Of a stretch of DNA of 64,000 nucleotides, positions 8,874 to 21,016 are shown piece by piece. Every line of letters begins with the position of its first letter. The stretch's first letter is position 1. The notes beneath the pieces were generated by a model. That model made no database searches, was not told the origin of the DNA, and was given only the letters and a program-made list of their open reading frames with translations. Both the position numbers and the translations under genes were made by a program. Source of the stretch: Chlorella sorokiniana (lineage: Eukaryota; Chlorophyta; Trebouxiophyceae; Chlorellales; Chlorellaceae); the NCBI GenBank assembly GCA_025917655.1, contig CP084613.1:3908001-3972000 (forward strand). The letters are read 5' to 3'.

Positions 8874-11800
8874 TCAATTACTTGCACTTAGCCAGAGAGT
8901 TCGAAGGGAGCAGCTCTGCCACCAAGCCAGGAGCAGCCCACACATGCCATCACGGCAGCCGCACGCCAGGCAGGCGCAGGCCGCCCGCAGGCAGCTGCAC
9001 GCCGCCCCCTCCGGCGGCAGCGGCAGCAGCGAGCCGCCCTCGAGGGCGCTGCCCGGCTGGCCGCTGTCCAGGGACGCCAGGGCGCCGGCTGCCAGGTGGC
9101 CCTGCAGCTTCTGCACGCCTTCCGCCATGGACCTGAGCCAGGGCATGCAAGCGGGCGGGTGGATGGGCGAGGGCCTGCGAACCGGCAGTCATAAAGCCAG
9201 CAGGTGGCGATGCCGCTCTCGTAAAAGCGCCTTCAGGAACCCATCGTGTGCAGGCAGCGACATGAACCCATCATGTGCAGGCAGCGAGCACCGCTAGTGC
9301 CGATGCGGCTGCAGCACCCTGGTCGGCCCCCCACCCGCCCGCCCCCACACACACACACACCACACTCACAACACCACCGCCAAACACACACCTGCAGCTA
9401 TCGTCTGTGTCCTGCCGCGCCACGCCCTCCACCCAGCTCCGCAGCCACTCCAGCCGCGGCACGAGCGCCTCGTCGGCAGCAGTGGCCCTCGCGCCGCCGC
9501 CGCCGCCCGCCGCCGCGCCCAGCATGGCGGAGGCCAGGCGTGCAGGCGGCACGGCCCCCAGCACGTGCCCTGCCGCCAGCAGCGCCGCGCGCCGCACGTA
9601 CGGCTCCGGGTGGGCGTGCACCCGGCCGCAGCGCATCAGCTCCAGCGTGGCGGCGGCCAGCGTGACGGCCTCGGTGGTCTGTGCGCTGGCCTCCAAGAAG
9701 GAGCCTGCGCACGTGTGTATGTGCGGGGCAGGTGCCTGTTGAAGGGCGTGCTGCACATGCCCTGGCCAGTCCCCCTCCGCGCCCCCGGCCCCCCCCGCCT
9801 GCCGGCTTGCCCAGCAGCCCCTCGCTTCGCAGCGCAGCGCACCCAGCGTGACCAGCAGCTTGCCCAGCAGGAAATGGTCCCGCCCCAGCAGGTCGATGCC
9901 GTGCTGCGGCTCGTCCACGTGGCGCAGCAGGGCCGCGGCCCACTTGAGCGCCACGGGCGGAAACCTGCGGGGACCACGCGGGAAGGGGTGTTTGCGTGTA
10001 GGTGGGTAGGGTGGGGGTGGGGACTGAGGCTCTCATGCTCAAGGCGAAAACACGCTGGCGGGGGAAGCCACATGGGTGGGCGGAGGCGCAAGGCGGGGCG
10101 GCAAACAGCAGTCGGGAAATCTGAGTTGGGCCAGCAGCTAACGGCTGGCTGTCTCAAAAGGCCTCACCTGTTCACATGGGTGGGCTTGGCCTGGCGGGAC
10201 GCCGCCGTCAGGCTGCGCGACGCGATGCGCGTGACTCTGCCCACCCGCTTGCTGCCGTCCAGGGTGGTGGTCAGCAGGCGGCGCTGCTCGAGGGTGAGAC
10301 CCGCCGCCGCCGCCGCCGCGTCTGCCTCGGCGTCGCGGGCCGCGCTGGCGGGCAGCTGCGCCGGCGCAGCAGGTTGCAGGCCGGGCAGCGGCGGCAGCGC
10401 GGAGCCAGGGTGCGCGAGCTCGGCGGCAGCGGCGGACATGCCGTCCAAAACCATCGCCCGCTGGAAGACGTCTGCATCGGGGAGGCAGGAACGAGTTTGT
10501 GAAACGGATGTTGCCGCTCACGGCCTTCACCCGCCCTGGCCTCGTCCAAGCAACACCGGCCAGCGCAGCAGGACCAGCGGCTGCAGACACCCAGCAACCC
10601 CTGGCAGCAGCGACGAAAACCGCTGTCAAGGTGCGCAGAGGGCAGGGGCAGGCTGCTGCGCCGCGCCCCACCCATGCTGGGCCCGTACATCTCCGCCGCC
10701 AGCGCCAGCCCAGCCTTCTCGGGGCGCCCACCAGCAGGCTCACCACGTCCCTGCTGGTGCGTGGGGGACAACTTTCGTTGTGGGTGCCGTACTATGTCTT
10801 AATCATACTGAAAGGGTGTGTGCGAGAGTGTGTGTGTGTGTGTGTGGGGGGGGGGGGGCTACTGGCCCGGGAGACGTACACATTAGAGGCTAAGCCTGAG
10901 CATGCCCTTTGTCTGAGCAGCAAGGCAGCGGCGTTGCCTCTTTGCAAGGTGGCCGTTCTTCAGCGGGCCAACACGTGCACCGACACACCCAGCCGCAGCA
11001 AGCGTGCGCGCACCTGAAGCGCTGCATGTTGGCGGGGGCCCGCCCTCGGGCATTTCCTGGTCCATCCACGGCGGCACCTTGGTGTGGATCAGGGCCCGCG
11101 CCAGCGGCACTGCAGGCGGGGTTGGTGGGTCAGTGGGTGGGTGGAGGAGGGGGAGACGGAGAGGTGTGTGTATGTGTGAGGGGGTGGGGGTGAGGGGTGG
11201 GGTAGGAGATGAACGGGGCACGCTGCATAGAAACAACGCCGGCCAGACATGCACAGCGTTAAATGCCGCAGGTGTCCAACAGACGATGCCAAGCCAGACA
11301 AGCGGACCCCCCTCTTGCCACACCCGCATACGCCGCCAGCTCATCGGGCGCCGCGCGGATGAGGTACTCTGCGTGGCGCAGCGCCCGCAGCTGCCCCCGC
11401 CAGTCCTCCTCCGCCTTGCTCAGCAGCATCTTGGGCAGGTCGCGCAGCTGTCGGGGGCGGCAGGAAGGCACAGTGAGTATGTGGGTGCAGGGGGCTGCAA
11501 CACGCAAGGCAAGTGCGAGGAAGGAGGGAATAGTCCCACGGTGAGGGGGCAAATCTGGTGATGACGATGGCAATGCGGGAGGCTTTCAGCCCTTAAGGGA
11601 AGGGGGTAGGTGCGAACTCGCATGCCCGGGCGACATCTATGCCGCGCATGGAGGCCATGTTTCAGCTTCACGGCCGCAGCCCCCCTTCCAGCATGCACCT
11701 GCAGCTTGCTCTTTGCGGGATCTTCCTCGTCGCTTTCTTCCAGATCGTATTGCTCGTACTCGCCGCTGGAGGCGCTGCCGTCGCTGCCGCTGCTGCTGAG

Positions 11801-14094
11801 GCTGTCTGCGTCGCTGCCGCTCCACGCATCGTCGCTGTCCGTCTCCGTAAGGGGCCCCTCAGCCTCGGCGGCGTTGCGCGCCTCGCGTGCTGCCTCGAGG
11901 CCGCGGCGCCGCGCCGCCCTGCGGGCCTCCCGAGCCTGCCGGCGCCCTGCCGCGAGCTGGCCGCCGCTGTCGAGGCGCCCTGCTTCGGCGCCTCCTGCTG
12001 CTGCTGCTGGCCAGCTGCTCGCTGCGCTCGTCCCCCTGGGCGCTGACCCCTCCCATGCCTCTTCCGGCTCCAGCTGCCACAGCTGGGCATCGTCATCCGC
12101 AAACATGGGCGGCTTGGCTGGATCCAACAGCGCGGAGAGCGCCTGCCCAACCCGCATCGCCTGCCGCCGCACGCTCTGCAGCGCATTGGGGGCGGGTGAG
12201 TGGCTGGTTTTTGAAGCAGCAGGGCCAGCTGGCTACAAGTCAGCAACGCCGCACCCCTTGGCAGAAGCGCATCAGAGGGGCAGCAAGCAAGGGAAGGAGG
12301 CAAGAGATGGGAAGAGCGCGTGCCTGTGTGGGGCTGTCCAGGCGGGCGGTGATGCCGCTCAGCAGCTGCAGCAGCTCCGGGTGCCTCTCCAGCTCCCGGC
12401 GCTCCAGCAGCTGCAGCCCCCGCACAGCGCCGCCGTCAGGTAGGCCTGGTGCTGCGGGGCCAGCCGCTGCACCGCAGCTCTGTCGCCCCACACCCGAGCC
12501 ACGGTCGCCGCGGCATCGGCGAGCACGCCGCTGGCGGCAGCAGCCTCGCCAGGGCTGCCGCCGGGCGCCTGCCGCCGCAGGAAGAGCAGCAGGCCGCGCA
12601 GGGCGGCCAGCGGCAGCAGGCGCCGCTGCTGCTGCGCCAGCAGCTTGTCGGTGAGCTGCAGGCGGGCGTCGGCACGAGCCCGCCACACAGCCGGCGGCAC
12701 CAAGGCGGCCAGCGCGTCTGCGGCTGCCCGCGCGGCGGGGTCGGCCGCGGGTGCCGCGTCCAGCGGGGGTGTGGGCTGCGCCTCGGCAGAATCATTGCCG
12801 GGTGCTGTGCTGGCAGCCACCTTCAGTGCAGCTTCCAGCAGCCTGTCCAGCGCCGCCGAGTCCTGTACCGCCGCCACCACCTCGCTGGCCAGGCGTGCAG
12901 CCGGAGGCGCCACCCGGCCGCCATCGCACCGCAGGCACGCCAGCAGCACGGCGGCAACCTCCTGCTGGTGCCCACGGCGGCAGAAGCGCGCCAGCACATC
13001 CGCTGCAAACGCGGTGGCAGCCGCCGGCGGAGCCGTCGCGGTGCTGCGGGGGCTCTGCCCTGCTCCAACTGCAGCTCCTGGGCTGCCTTGGACAAACCCT
13101 CGGCGGCGAGAAGGTCCAGCAGGCGCCCCGCCACAGCCGGCACAAAGGATTCCGGGCACAGCGCAGGAAGCTGCACCGCCGCCGCGCGCTCGGGGACCGA
13201 CGCCAGCGCGGCGGCCAGGCCCTCGCTCCGGCCCTGCCAAGCCTGCTGCTGCTGCTGCTGCTGGGCCTGCTGGGCATTTTGGCCTGTTACGATGCCGCTG
13301 CTGGTTGCCTCAGCCGCCGCTGCCGCGTCAACCACCAGCTGCAGCAGCTCCTGCACCCCTGTGCTCCCTGGCGCGACAAAGCGCGCCGCCAGCAGGCCCG
13401 CTGCCTCCTCGGCAGACACAGCTGTGACGCGCACGCGGCCGCCCATGCTGGGAGCAGCGCTGGGCTGCACGGCAGACAGGTGGCTGCGCACAGCGGAGCA
13501 GGGAAGGACGTCACTGGTCCATTCGTGATGCAGCAGAGCCGCCGTGCGTCACCCACCTGGTGAGGGCGGGCAGCACCGTCGCGGCAGGCGCCCGCTCGTA
13601 CCAAACGTCAAACAGCTGCTGGCGCTGCTCGCGCGACATTTGCGGGAGCCACTGGGGCGACACAACTGCAGGTGAGTGGGGCAGCAAGCCGGTGGGCGGC
13701 TTCTCGCAACCAGAGAGACGAGCGATGTGGGCAGTTCAATCTTTGTCGTGCTCAGAACTTGAGCGACTAACGCATGCTGCAGCTTACTGGTCAACAGTGC
13801 CTCGGATAGATCCTGGAAGGCAGGGCCATCGAAGAAATGCTGCACAATGAGCTGCTGCCGCTGCCCATCGCCCGCCACCGCAGCGGCCGCCAGCACTGCG
13901 CCGCCGGCCTCTACGAGCTCTCCACTCTCTTCATCGCCGATCGGTTGATCCACAGATTCAGTGGCGTCAAGGAGCGTGTTTACCGCGTGCTGAAGCAGCT
14001 GCAGGAGGCGCTGGAGGTTCCTACAAGAGGTGATGGCCCTGCACAGGGCTAGTGTGTAGCCCTGTATGGGCTGGCGCAACGCAGCTTCTTGCAT
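8874..14094 (-). CDS. TELO2: TELO2/Tel2, telomere-length regulation and PIKK-maturation factor
   Basis: Tel2 works with Tti1/Tti2 and HSP90-R2TP to fold PIKK kinases (TOR, ATM, ATR). Start ATG 14094; probable stop near 8874. The N-terminus is helical (MQEAALRQPIQGYTLALCRA). Then come PQWLPQMSREQRQQLFDVWY (about 13.6 kb), a long Ala/Leu helical repeat (13.5-12.4 kb), an acidic linker (12.1-11.65 kb) and the conserved C-terminal domain: LVRALIHTKVPPWMDQEM (about 11.05 kb), EQRRLLTTTLDGSKRVGR (10.2 kb), FHFLLGKLLVTLGAL-like sequence (9.9 kb) and PEPYVRRAALLAAGHVLGAV with WVEGVARQDTDDSCR (9.6-9.4 kb). This last block matches human TELO2's VRRSV...DPDTDCR region. The linker carries TETDSDDAW, a CK2-type DSDD site as used to bind PIH1D1. 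Frame slips without introns occur near 13.07 and 12.43 kb. Identification rests on the C-terminal block and overall layout. Confidence 0.8.
10828..10858. repeat. GT microsatellite followed by a G run in a TELO2 intron
   Basis: About nine GT units run into a dozen or so G residues. On the sense (-) strand this is a C run followed by CA repeats, lying in an intron. Confidence 0.8.
11649..11860 (-). other. Acidic/Ser-rich segment of TELO2 with a DSDD site
   Basis: Encodes TETDSDDAWSGSDADSLS and, further on, EYEQYDLEESDEEDP. The DSDD codons are at 11839-11828. In human TELO2 and yeast Tel2 a CK2-phosphorylated DSDD motif is the docking site for the PIH domain of R2TP; use of this one is inference. 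Confidence 0.65.
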
Positions 14095-14108
14095 GGTTGC
14101 TTGAAGAG

Positions 14109-17100
14109 ATGAGCGAGCCGGCCTCTCGCGTCACAAGGCTGGCGCCCGGCACAGAGCCCAGCACAGCAGGCCAGCTGATGTTTTCAGCCTCCGCTGCTCA
14201 AGTGGCACATCTGTTGTTGTTGTCATCGTTCCTAGGATGCGGTATGGGCAGCAACATGGCGAGTTGGGCTAGCGAGGTGCTTCTGGCAGTGACGGCTGTA
14301 GCCCACGAGGAGCGAGCCGCTGTGCAGCAGCTTATTGAGCGTGCGGGAGGCAGGTACGCAACTTCAGCAATTGAACCATGCAGACAACCCAGGCTCGAGG
14401 CCCCCTCGCTCGCCGACAGCTCGTTGCTGCTGCCGACAGCTCTTCTCGTGTTTGCCGCTCGCGGTTAGAGTTCGACCGCTGTGCTTGCATCCATCCCCTT
14501 GCAGGTACTCCCCCAACCTCTCGCGGCGATGCACGCACCTGGCAGTGCCACGCTCTGCGCTGAAGGCGGGGGCTGCCTGCTCCCACAAGCTGCGGTCGGC
14601 GCTGCGGCATGAAGGCCAGTGGGGTCTGCATATTGTTGACCTTGCCTGGGTGGAGGAGTGCGACAGGGCTGGGCGGCAGCTGGAGGAGGCGCCATTCCGC
14701 CCGCCTGCAGAGCTTCTGGCTGCACTGGCCACGCCAGCTCCGCAGGAGCAGGCGCCGCCAACGCGTCTGCTGCTGAGAGGCAGGCCGGAACGGGCAGCGG
14801 CAGCGTGTTGGCTGCAGACACCTACCACCACCACAGCCTGCAATGCGCACGCCAGCATCACGCACGGTATTCCGCAGCAACTGGCGGCGCTGCCACAGGG
14901 CAGCCACCTGACATCGCTCGACGGTCGGTTAACTCGCCGCCGCTGAGCAGCTTCGGCGGGGGCAATCCGGCTGCCTCCCTACAGACCCAGCCCCCTTCCA
15001 TCAAGCACAGCCTGCAGCGCACTGCGGAGTGGGCAGCCAGCAGCAGGGAGGCGGGTGCAGCGCAGGAGCCTGGTGTTAGCACAGCATGCACTCAGCGTGT
15101 CACCTCGCAGATCGCCGCTCCCCCAGCTCAAGTGGGACAGCTGCCCGACGCGCTGGGGGCGGTGCTCCAGCGGAGATCGAGGGCAGCAGCGAACCAGACT
15201 TTGGCCGGCTTCACATGACGCAGGCCGGCTTCATGCCAGCCGCCGATTTGCTGGCGCAGCTGCGCGCCTCAGCCATCGCAGCCCTGCCTGGGAGGGCCGC
15301 AGCAGCGTCGACAGGCGCGCTCGGGCCTCCAAAGCCACCTGGACAGCAATGCTCGGGGCAGCCGTCTGGTGAGCAGGTGCATGTTGCAGCAGGCACAGCA
15401 GGACCAGCTGCCCAGCCACGCGGGCACGGGAACCAGCAGGCGGCGCTCATGGAGAGGCAGCTTGTGGAGCGGCATCGGCAGGTAGAAGGCACGCTCGGCT
15501 TGGATGTGTCAGGGGACGTAAGCGCTGGCGCAGTCGCGACCACTGCAAAGGAGCCCTCGAAACCTGACGGCCGCCTGTCCTCTGCAGACCTTCTGCAGCA
15601 GCTGCGACTGTCGGCGGCAGGCCTCGGGCTCTGTCCCGCGACAGGCGGTCACTCGCAGCAGCGGTGGCAGCAGGCTTCGCATGGAGGGCCACCCTTGCCT
15701 CGAGTGATCCAGCATGCTCCAGCAGAAGGCTCAGAAGGAGCAGCGCAGCAAGGCTCCACCGCAGCTCAGCAGGGGCCAGGGCTAGCCACAGCGGACCTGC
15801 TGGATTGGCTGCGGGCGTCAAGGGCCGGTGCAAGCAGCGCTTGCGGCCAGGGGGCAAGCAGGGAAGCACAGCAGCCAGGAGACGCACGTGCGCCCCTTGA
15901 GGAGCTCCTGCGCCAGCTGCACGCATGTGGGCCGGCTGCTGCTTCAGCGCCAGGTCAGCGGCAGCAGAGGCGGGGGGTGGGCAGGAGAGTCCAGCCGTTG
16001 ACCACACAACACAGCTGCAGAAGGGACCAGCTGCTGACGACAGCTTGCAGCAGGGAACTCCTCTCACAGGAGGGGAACTCCGCCCCGCATCGAAACAGCA
16101 GGCGACGCCAAGCAGCGCCGCCGGCTGGCCAGTCACGCAGTCGAGCAGTTTGCCTGGCCAGCCGGGGCATTGCAGCGATGCCCTGCAGCACAGAGAGCAG
16201 GCAGGTCGCAGCGCTGACGAGCTCGTGCGGCTGCTGCGCCAGCAGCAGCTGCTGCAACCAGACCAGCAGGATGATTGTGCGCGGCCCTCTGTGGCAGAGC
16301 AGGTACCCGCGCAGCCAACAGGCGCAGCAGCCATGCCTCGCACTCCGCTACCCGACAACGGCGCCTCTGCGACGCACCTTGCAGCCCAGCTGCGCCAGCT
16401 GGCCCAGCAGAGCAGCTTCTCGCCACTTCCCCAGCAAAGCTCCACGTGCGCAGTGCCGGAGCAGCAGGGCCAAGCTGCAGCGCAGCACAGCAGGACCTTT
16501 GAGCGGGAAGCGATGGCGCGTGGTTGGGCTGCGCAAGCCGATGCTGCGCCCGTGTCAGGTTCTTCAGTGCTTGCGTCACAGCCAACAGCAGCTTCTGCAC
16601 ACGCCCCTGCCTCGGCGGCAGAAGGGGCTGCAGGTAGCCCGGGCAGCACCTTGCAGCCGACGGCGGTGGTTGGGGGCGGCGCTGATGTGGCGCCAGCCGT
16701 GTCGCCCGCAAGCTCAGCAGGGTCTCCTGCTGTGCATGCTGCCAGCACGCAGGCCCAGCCAGCCTCCAAGTGCAGCGTGGGGAGACTCCCGAGCCTGCTT
16801 CAGCGGTTTCGCAGGCAAGCAGGGCTCTCGACTGACGCCTGCAAGCAGCGGTTGGCGCTGAAAGGCAACGCTTAGCGCTGCATCTGCGTCCTGCCCGCAG
16901 GTGGCCGACAGCGGCGGCGGCGGCGGTGTGTTTGCTGGCATGCAGGCCATCCTGGATCCCGACCTCCCGGCTGAGGAGCGGCGGCGGTGAGGCTGAGGCT
17001 CCGTCTGACAAGGCGTCCTGTCGGCGCCATGCACACACCCATCCCAGCAGTTTGCCAGTTTGCCAGAGGGCAGACTATCCCTTCGAACACATGCTTGCAC

Positions 17101-18727
17101 CCCTGATGTCCCCCCGCCCCCCTCTGCCGCCCTCCCCAGCGTGGCAGCTGCGCTGCAGACGGGCGGCGGCCGCGTGGCCGAGGGCGGCGGCCTCTGCCGC
17201 GGCGTCACTCACGTGGTGTGTCCGCCCGAGGCGGCGCTGCGCTGGCTGGCCTTGGGTAAGGCGACGCCGCCCAGGCTCCGCGGGCTGGACAAGGGTTTCT
17301 TGTTTTGTTCTGCTGGCTTGGGGTGGTGAAGCGGCACAGGGGTGGCAGGCCCAACGCCCTCCCCCTCCCCGTGCTCCTGCTTCTGCCCTGCCATCCGCCT
17401 GGCCCATACTCTCCTGGCGTGTGCTCCCTCATCCTGCCGAGCAGGCGTGGGCATCGTGTCGCCGCAGTGGGTGCTTCACTCTCTGCGCAGCGGTCGCCAG
17501 CAGCGCTGCCTGACGGTGTCGGCAGACGCATCACGGCACCTGCCCGCGGCGGCGGCTGTGGAAGGCAGCCCGCTCGCGCCGAGCCAGCCCAGCGTTGCCA
17601 CCGCGCAGGGGGCATTAGCGGCGCCCTGCTTGCGAGCAGGGAGGCCCGGCAGCGGGTGCTGAGCCAGCTGGCGGCGGGCGGATCGCCTGGCGTCGCGGCT
17701 GCGGCGGCGCTTGGCCCGCCGCGCCAGCCTGGCGCCACCCCGTCGCTCCTCTTGTCGGGCCTGCTGTGGTCTGTGCTGGACCCCCCAGCGCCGCCAGGCT
17801 GGAGCAGCTGACAACACATGCACAAGGGGCCGACCCGTGAGTGGCCGGCTCCTCCGCTGCACAGCCACTCCCACCTGTCCCGCGCTGCTCCTGTTGCCCG
17901 CTGCCAGCTGAGGCCTGCCCTTGTTCCACGCAGCAATGTGTGGGCAGCAGGCGAAGCCTTGGTGGAGCAGTCATGCTCAGTGCCTTGTGCCCTGTGCCTT
18001 GTGCAGGGATGTGCTCATCATTTCTGACTCGGAGGATGAGGGCGGCGTCTCTGGGTGCTGCGTCACCGCCAGCCAGTCGTGCGTGGCCGAGGTGCTCCGA
18101 GAGGCTGCGCCTGCCGGCGCAAGCGCAGTGGAGGCTGCAGCGACGGCAGCGCCAGCGCGGCCCCAGGCCTGGCTGGACGACGTCGCGCTTCGGGGGCCGG
18201 GGCAGGTGACGCTGCTGCTGCCTCGCGACGCGCGTGGCGAGCTGGGGCTTGCCACGCTCAGCGTGTCGGTGCCGCCAGTAGGCGGCGGCAGCGGCCGGCA
18301 TCTGACTGCGGGGCAGCTGCTGGAGTTTGTGCATGGATACTACCAGCAGCAGGTGGGTGCGTGGGGAGACTGGGTGGAGCAGGTCTCCCAAACATGTTGA
18401 CTGGAGCTCTTGGTGCAACCCGCTGACCGGCCTGCATTGTTTGGCCAGCCGCCGCCGCGCACTATAGACCCCCGCAAGTGCTGACTGGGTAACACCCTGG
18501 TTTCGCAGATGGGCTGCGAGGAGCAGCTGCACACCCTTCAAAGCTTCCCTGAGGCGGCTGCAGCAGCGGCGCTGCGTGCGACGTTCCTGGAGCTGACTCC
18601 CGTGCAGCGCGGCGTGCTGCTGGGCCCCGTTGCAGCTTCGACGGCCTGCGGAAGGCCACGCGGGACCCGGGGGTGCTGTCTACGAGGTCCTGCTCGGCAG
18701 CTGACCCCAACCTTCCGCCAATGCTGA
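14109..18727 (+). CDS. BRCT-domain protein with repeated ADLLxQLR motifs and a SUMO-interaction motif
   Basis: The likely start is ATG 14109, just 14 bases from the TELO2 start on the other strand. First BRCT (14.22-14.71 kb, split by an intron at AGG|TAC): FLGCGMGS, IERAGGRYSPNLSRRCTHL, then GLHIVDLAWVEECDRAGR, close to TopBP1/Rtt107-type BRCTs. A long low-complexity Gln/Ala/Ser region (14.7-16.87 kb) holds seven or more ADLLxQLR-like motifs. A second BRCT lies at 16.9-17.5 kb: VFAGMQAILDPDLP, CRGVTHVVCPPEAALRWL, VGIVSPQWVLHSLRSG. After it comes VLIISDSEDE (18011-18040), a SUMO-interaction motif, and a C-terminal helical region (GQLLEFVHGYYQQQ). The exact end is unclear: stops at 18704 and 18727 lie in neighbouring frames. 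Frame slips at about 14.9, 15.2 and 15.95 kb lack splice sites. Likely role: DNA-damage or chromatin scaffold; no orthologue is named. Confidence 0.72.
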
Positions 18728-18907
18728 TGACTTTCAGATGGTGGCTGTGTTGTGTTGCATGCTCCAACACAAGTGGCAGTTCTGGATGTGTGCAAGAACA
18801 ATGGGTGCATTTGTTCAGCTCAAGTACATCAGGAACAAGTGCTGCAGTTGTGGCCACGGGACAGTTAGTTTGAGCACGGGGGAGGTGTGCGCAGGGGTGT
18901 GTTGTTT

Positions 18908-19796
18908 TCAAGCTTTCAGCCTTTGCATGGAACAAGGCAGGCAACGTGAAAGAGTGTGTGGTGCGAGCGTACAATGTTCAGGAGGACGGCGTCGTGGATT
19001 ACACTTGAAAATGAAAGGGAGGGAGGGGGCGGAACGACCAGGAAGTAGCTTGTGAGGCCAAGCAGCATGGTGCCAGCCAGGCTCTTCATGGGTGCACACT
19101 GCTTGCCAGCACGCTAGCATCTGGCAGCTCCTGAAGCAGCCCCCGGACCAGCGTTGCAGCTTGCTGCCGGGGTTTGCTGCCACGCCGGCGGCTGCTCCAG
19201 CGCTACTGCCCTGGGTGGAGAATCGCGTGAACCCGCTGCTGCTGCTGCGGGACAGCGACAGGTTGACGGATGCTGTGCGCACCCCTGGCAGCAGCAGCCC
19301 GCTGGGCAGCGGCTCAGACAGGCTGCGCATGGCGGCGACACTGCTGCTGCCCCTGCCAGAGATCAGGGCCCCGAGCTGCGGCGCTGCAGGTCCAGAGCAG
19401 CACTGAACGGAGTCTGCCCGGGCAGCCATGCCTGCGGCAGCCAGGTCGGCTGCAGGGACACCGAGGCTGGGGCCGGCACGGCCACTGCCAAGTCTGGCCC
19501 GCCAAAAGTGGTGGGGGCACCGTGCCTGGTGCTTGTGTTGCAGCGGCGCTCCCCGCTGCCGCTGACCCATGCAGCTGCAGCAGCTGCTTCACGGCCAGCA
19601 GGCGCCCCAGCAGCGCAGGGCTGCCTGCAGACTCTGCACCGCCACCCTGCCCCGCGGCGGCCTGCTGTGCCAGGGGCTGGAAGCGCTGCAGCAGCGCCGC
19701 CACTGCAGCTGACCTGGCCTGCGCGTCGAGCACATCGGCCAAGTGGCTCGCCTGCGAGGCCATTCGCAGCAGCTCCGCCTTGCTGGCAGCCCTGAA

Positions 19797-19827
<31 letters not shown>

Positions 19828-21016
19828 TGTTGCGGCGTCGACGGCTGCGGCTGCGCTGCCAGACCTCCGGCTGGAGCGTTCGGCCCCCATCCCCTCAGTG
19901 CCAGGACCAGGCGCTGCAGGACCATGTTCCGTCGCTCCGCCAGAAGGTGCTGGGCATCGTGCGCGTTGGCGGAGGCCGCCTGGCGCTGTTGTTGCTGGAC
20001 TGCGAGGCCAGGGAGGCCTGCAGGGGGACGCCTGCGCTGCTGCCCGCTCGGCAGCCTGGGCTGCGTCGTGCTGATTCAGCCTGTGGCTGGCCTGTGCCTC
20101 CAGCATCTCCGCATCTGGAGCGCGCTGCTGCTTGCCAGATGCCCCCTCCTCCTCTGCCTCCACCGCAGACAGCAGGAGGTCCAGCTTGCTCTTGCTGGGC
20201 CTCCCGGGCGCTGCAAACTGCTCAGGGCTCTTCAGCTTGATTCTCACGGGCTGCTGAAGCGCTGCTGGCGCTTCCTGCTGCTGCTGCTGCTGCTGCGTGT
20301 TCAGCCCCTGCTGCTGATGCCTAAGGTCCTGCGGAGGCGCTCGGGGCTCTGCTGCTGCGGGGCCTGCCAGCCAGCTGTTGCCAGCCAGCTCTGTGCCTGC
20401 TCCCCGGCTCCCGGGCAGGCTGACTGCGTCGGCGCCACAGCAGCCCTGCTCCGCCTCCTCCATGGCCTGGTCGCCGGTGCAGCTGCCCTCCTGCAGCAGG
20501 TCGGCGCTGTCGGGCGAGGCCTCTCGGTGCTGCGGCGGGCTGGGCCGCTTGCAGGCAGCCACGATGCGCTGCACAGCTTCATCTTCGGGGTCAAAGCCGT
20601 GAGCAAGTTTGTGCTGCACGCACAAGGGCAGGAGCTGTGGATGCTTGGGAGGTCGTAATTGGGAGGCCAATTCCACAAGGCCGGGCGGCGCTGCATATGT
20701 GACCCTTTGCGGGCGCAAGGCGCAGCCATCGGGGTGCGGGCACACTGCTTCTGCGTTTACTGCTCACTAAGCGCGGGCTCCCCACCTGCTTCAGAGCCCT
20801 GTATGGCCACTGATACACGCCGTGCTTCCGGCAAAGGCGCTTAAATATGGTGAGGCCCAGTCCAAGCGCCTCACAGGCCTGGCGGCATGGCTGCGGCAGG
20901 GGGACGGCAGCGGCTCGCACGCTCATGAAGCTGACGGTGGCTAGAAGTCTTGCATCAAATGGCAGCCAATCAGTAAGGCTCAAAGCAAGGGTACAAGTCC
21001 TGCTCCCCATGCCCAT
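18908..21016 (-). CDS. RWP-RK domain transcription factor with a divergent core motif
   Basis: RWP-RK proteins are plant and algal DNA-binding factors for nitrogen response and gamete differentiation. The domain is at about 20885-20785: ACEALGLGLTIFKRLCRKHG followed by VYQWPYRALKQ. Family members read LGIxxTxLKRICRxHGIxRWPxRK, so fold and spacing fit, but the name-giving RWPxRK reads QWPYRA. Start: ATG 21016, with 20926 an alternative. After an intron, the next exon carries GLVELASQLRPPKHPQLLPL, an acidic/Gln-rich middle and polyQ runs (about 20310-20275 and 19828-19802), then a helical stretch (RRNMVLQRLVLAL). A frame slip near 20030 sits at a C5 run. The C-terminal end is uncertain; the Ser-rich frame open to 18908 is my best reading. 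Confidence 0.65.

Noticed and set aside
15080-16870. 15086-16861 as a separate single-exon gene of 591 codons
   Set aside because: Only its first half resembles the repeated ADLL motif sequence; the second half is the wrong frame of the same BRCT protein, which continues in the next frame from about 15950.
14109-18727. Calling the BRCT gene TopBP1 or PAXIP1
   Set aside because: Only two BRCT regions are visible and the order with the SIM and repeats matches neither protein closely enough.
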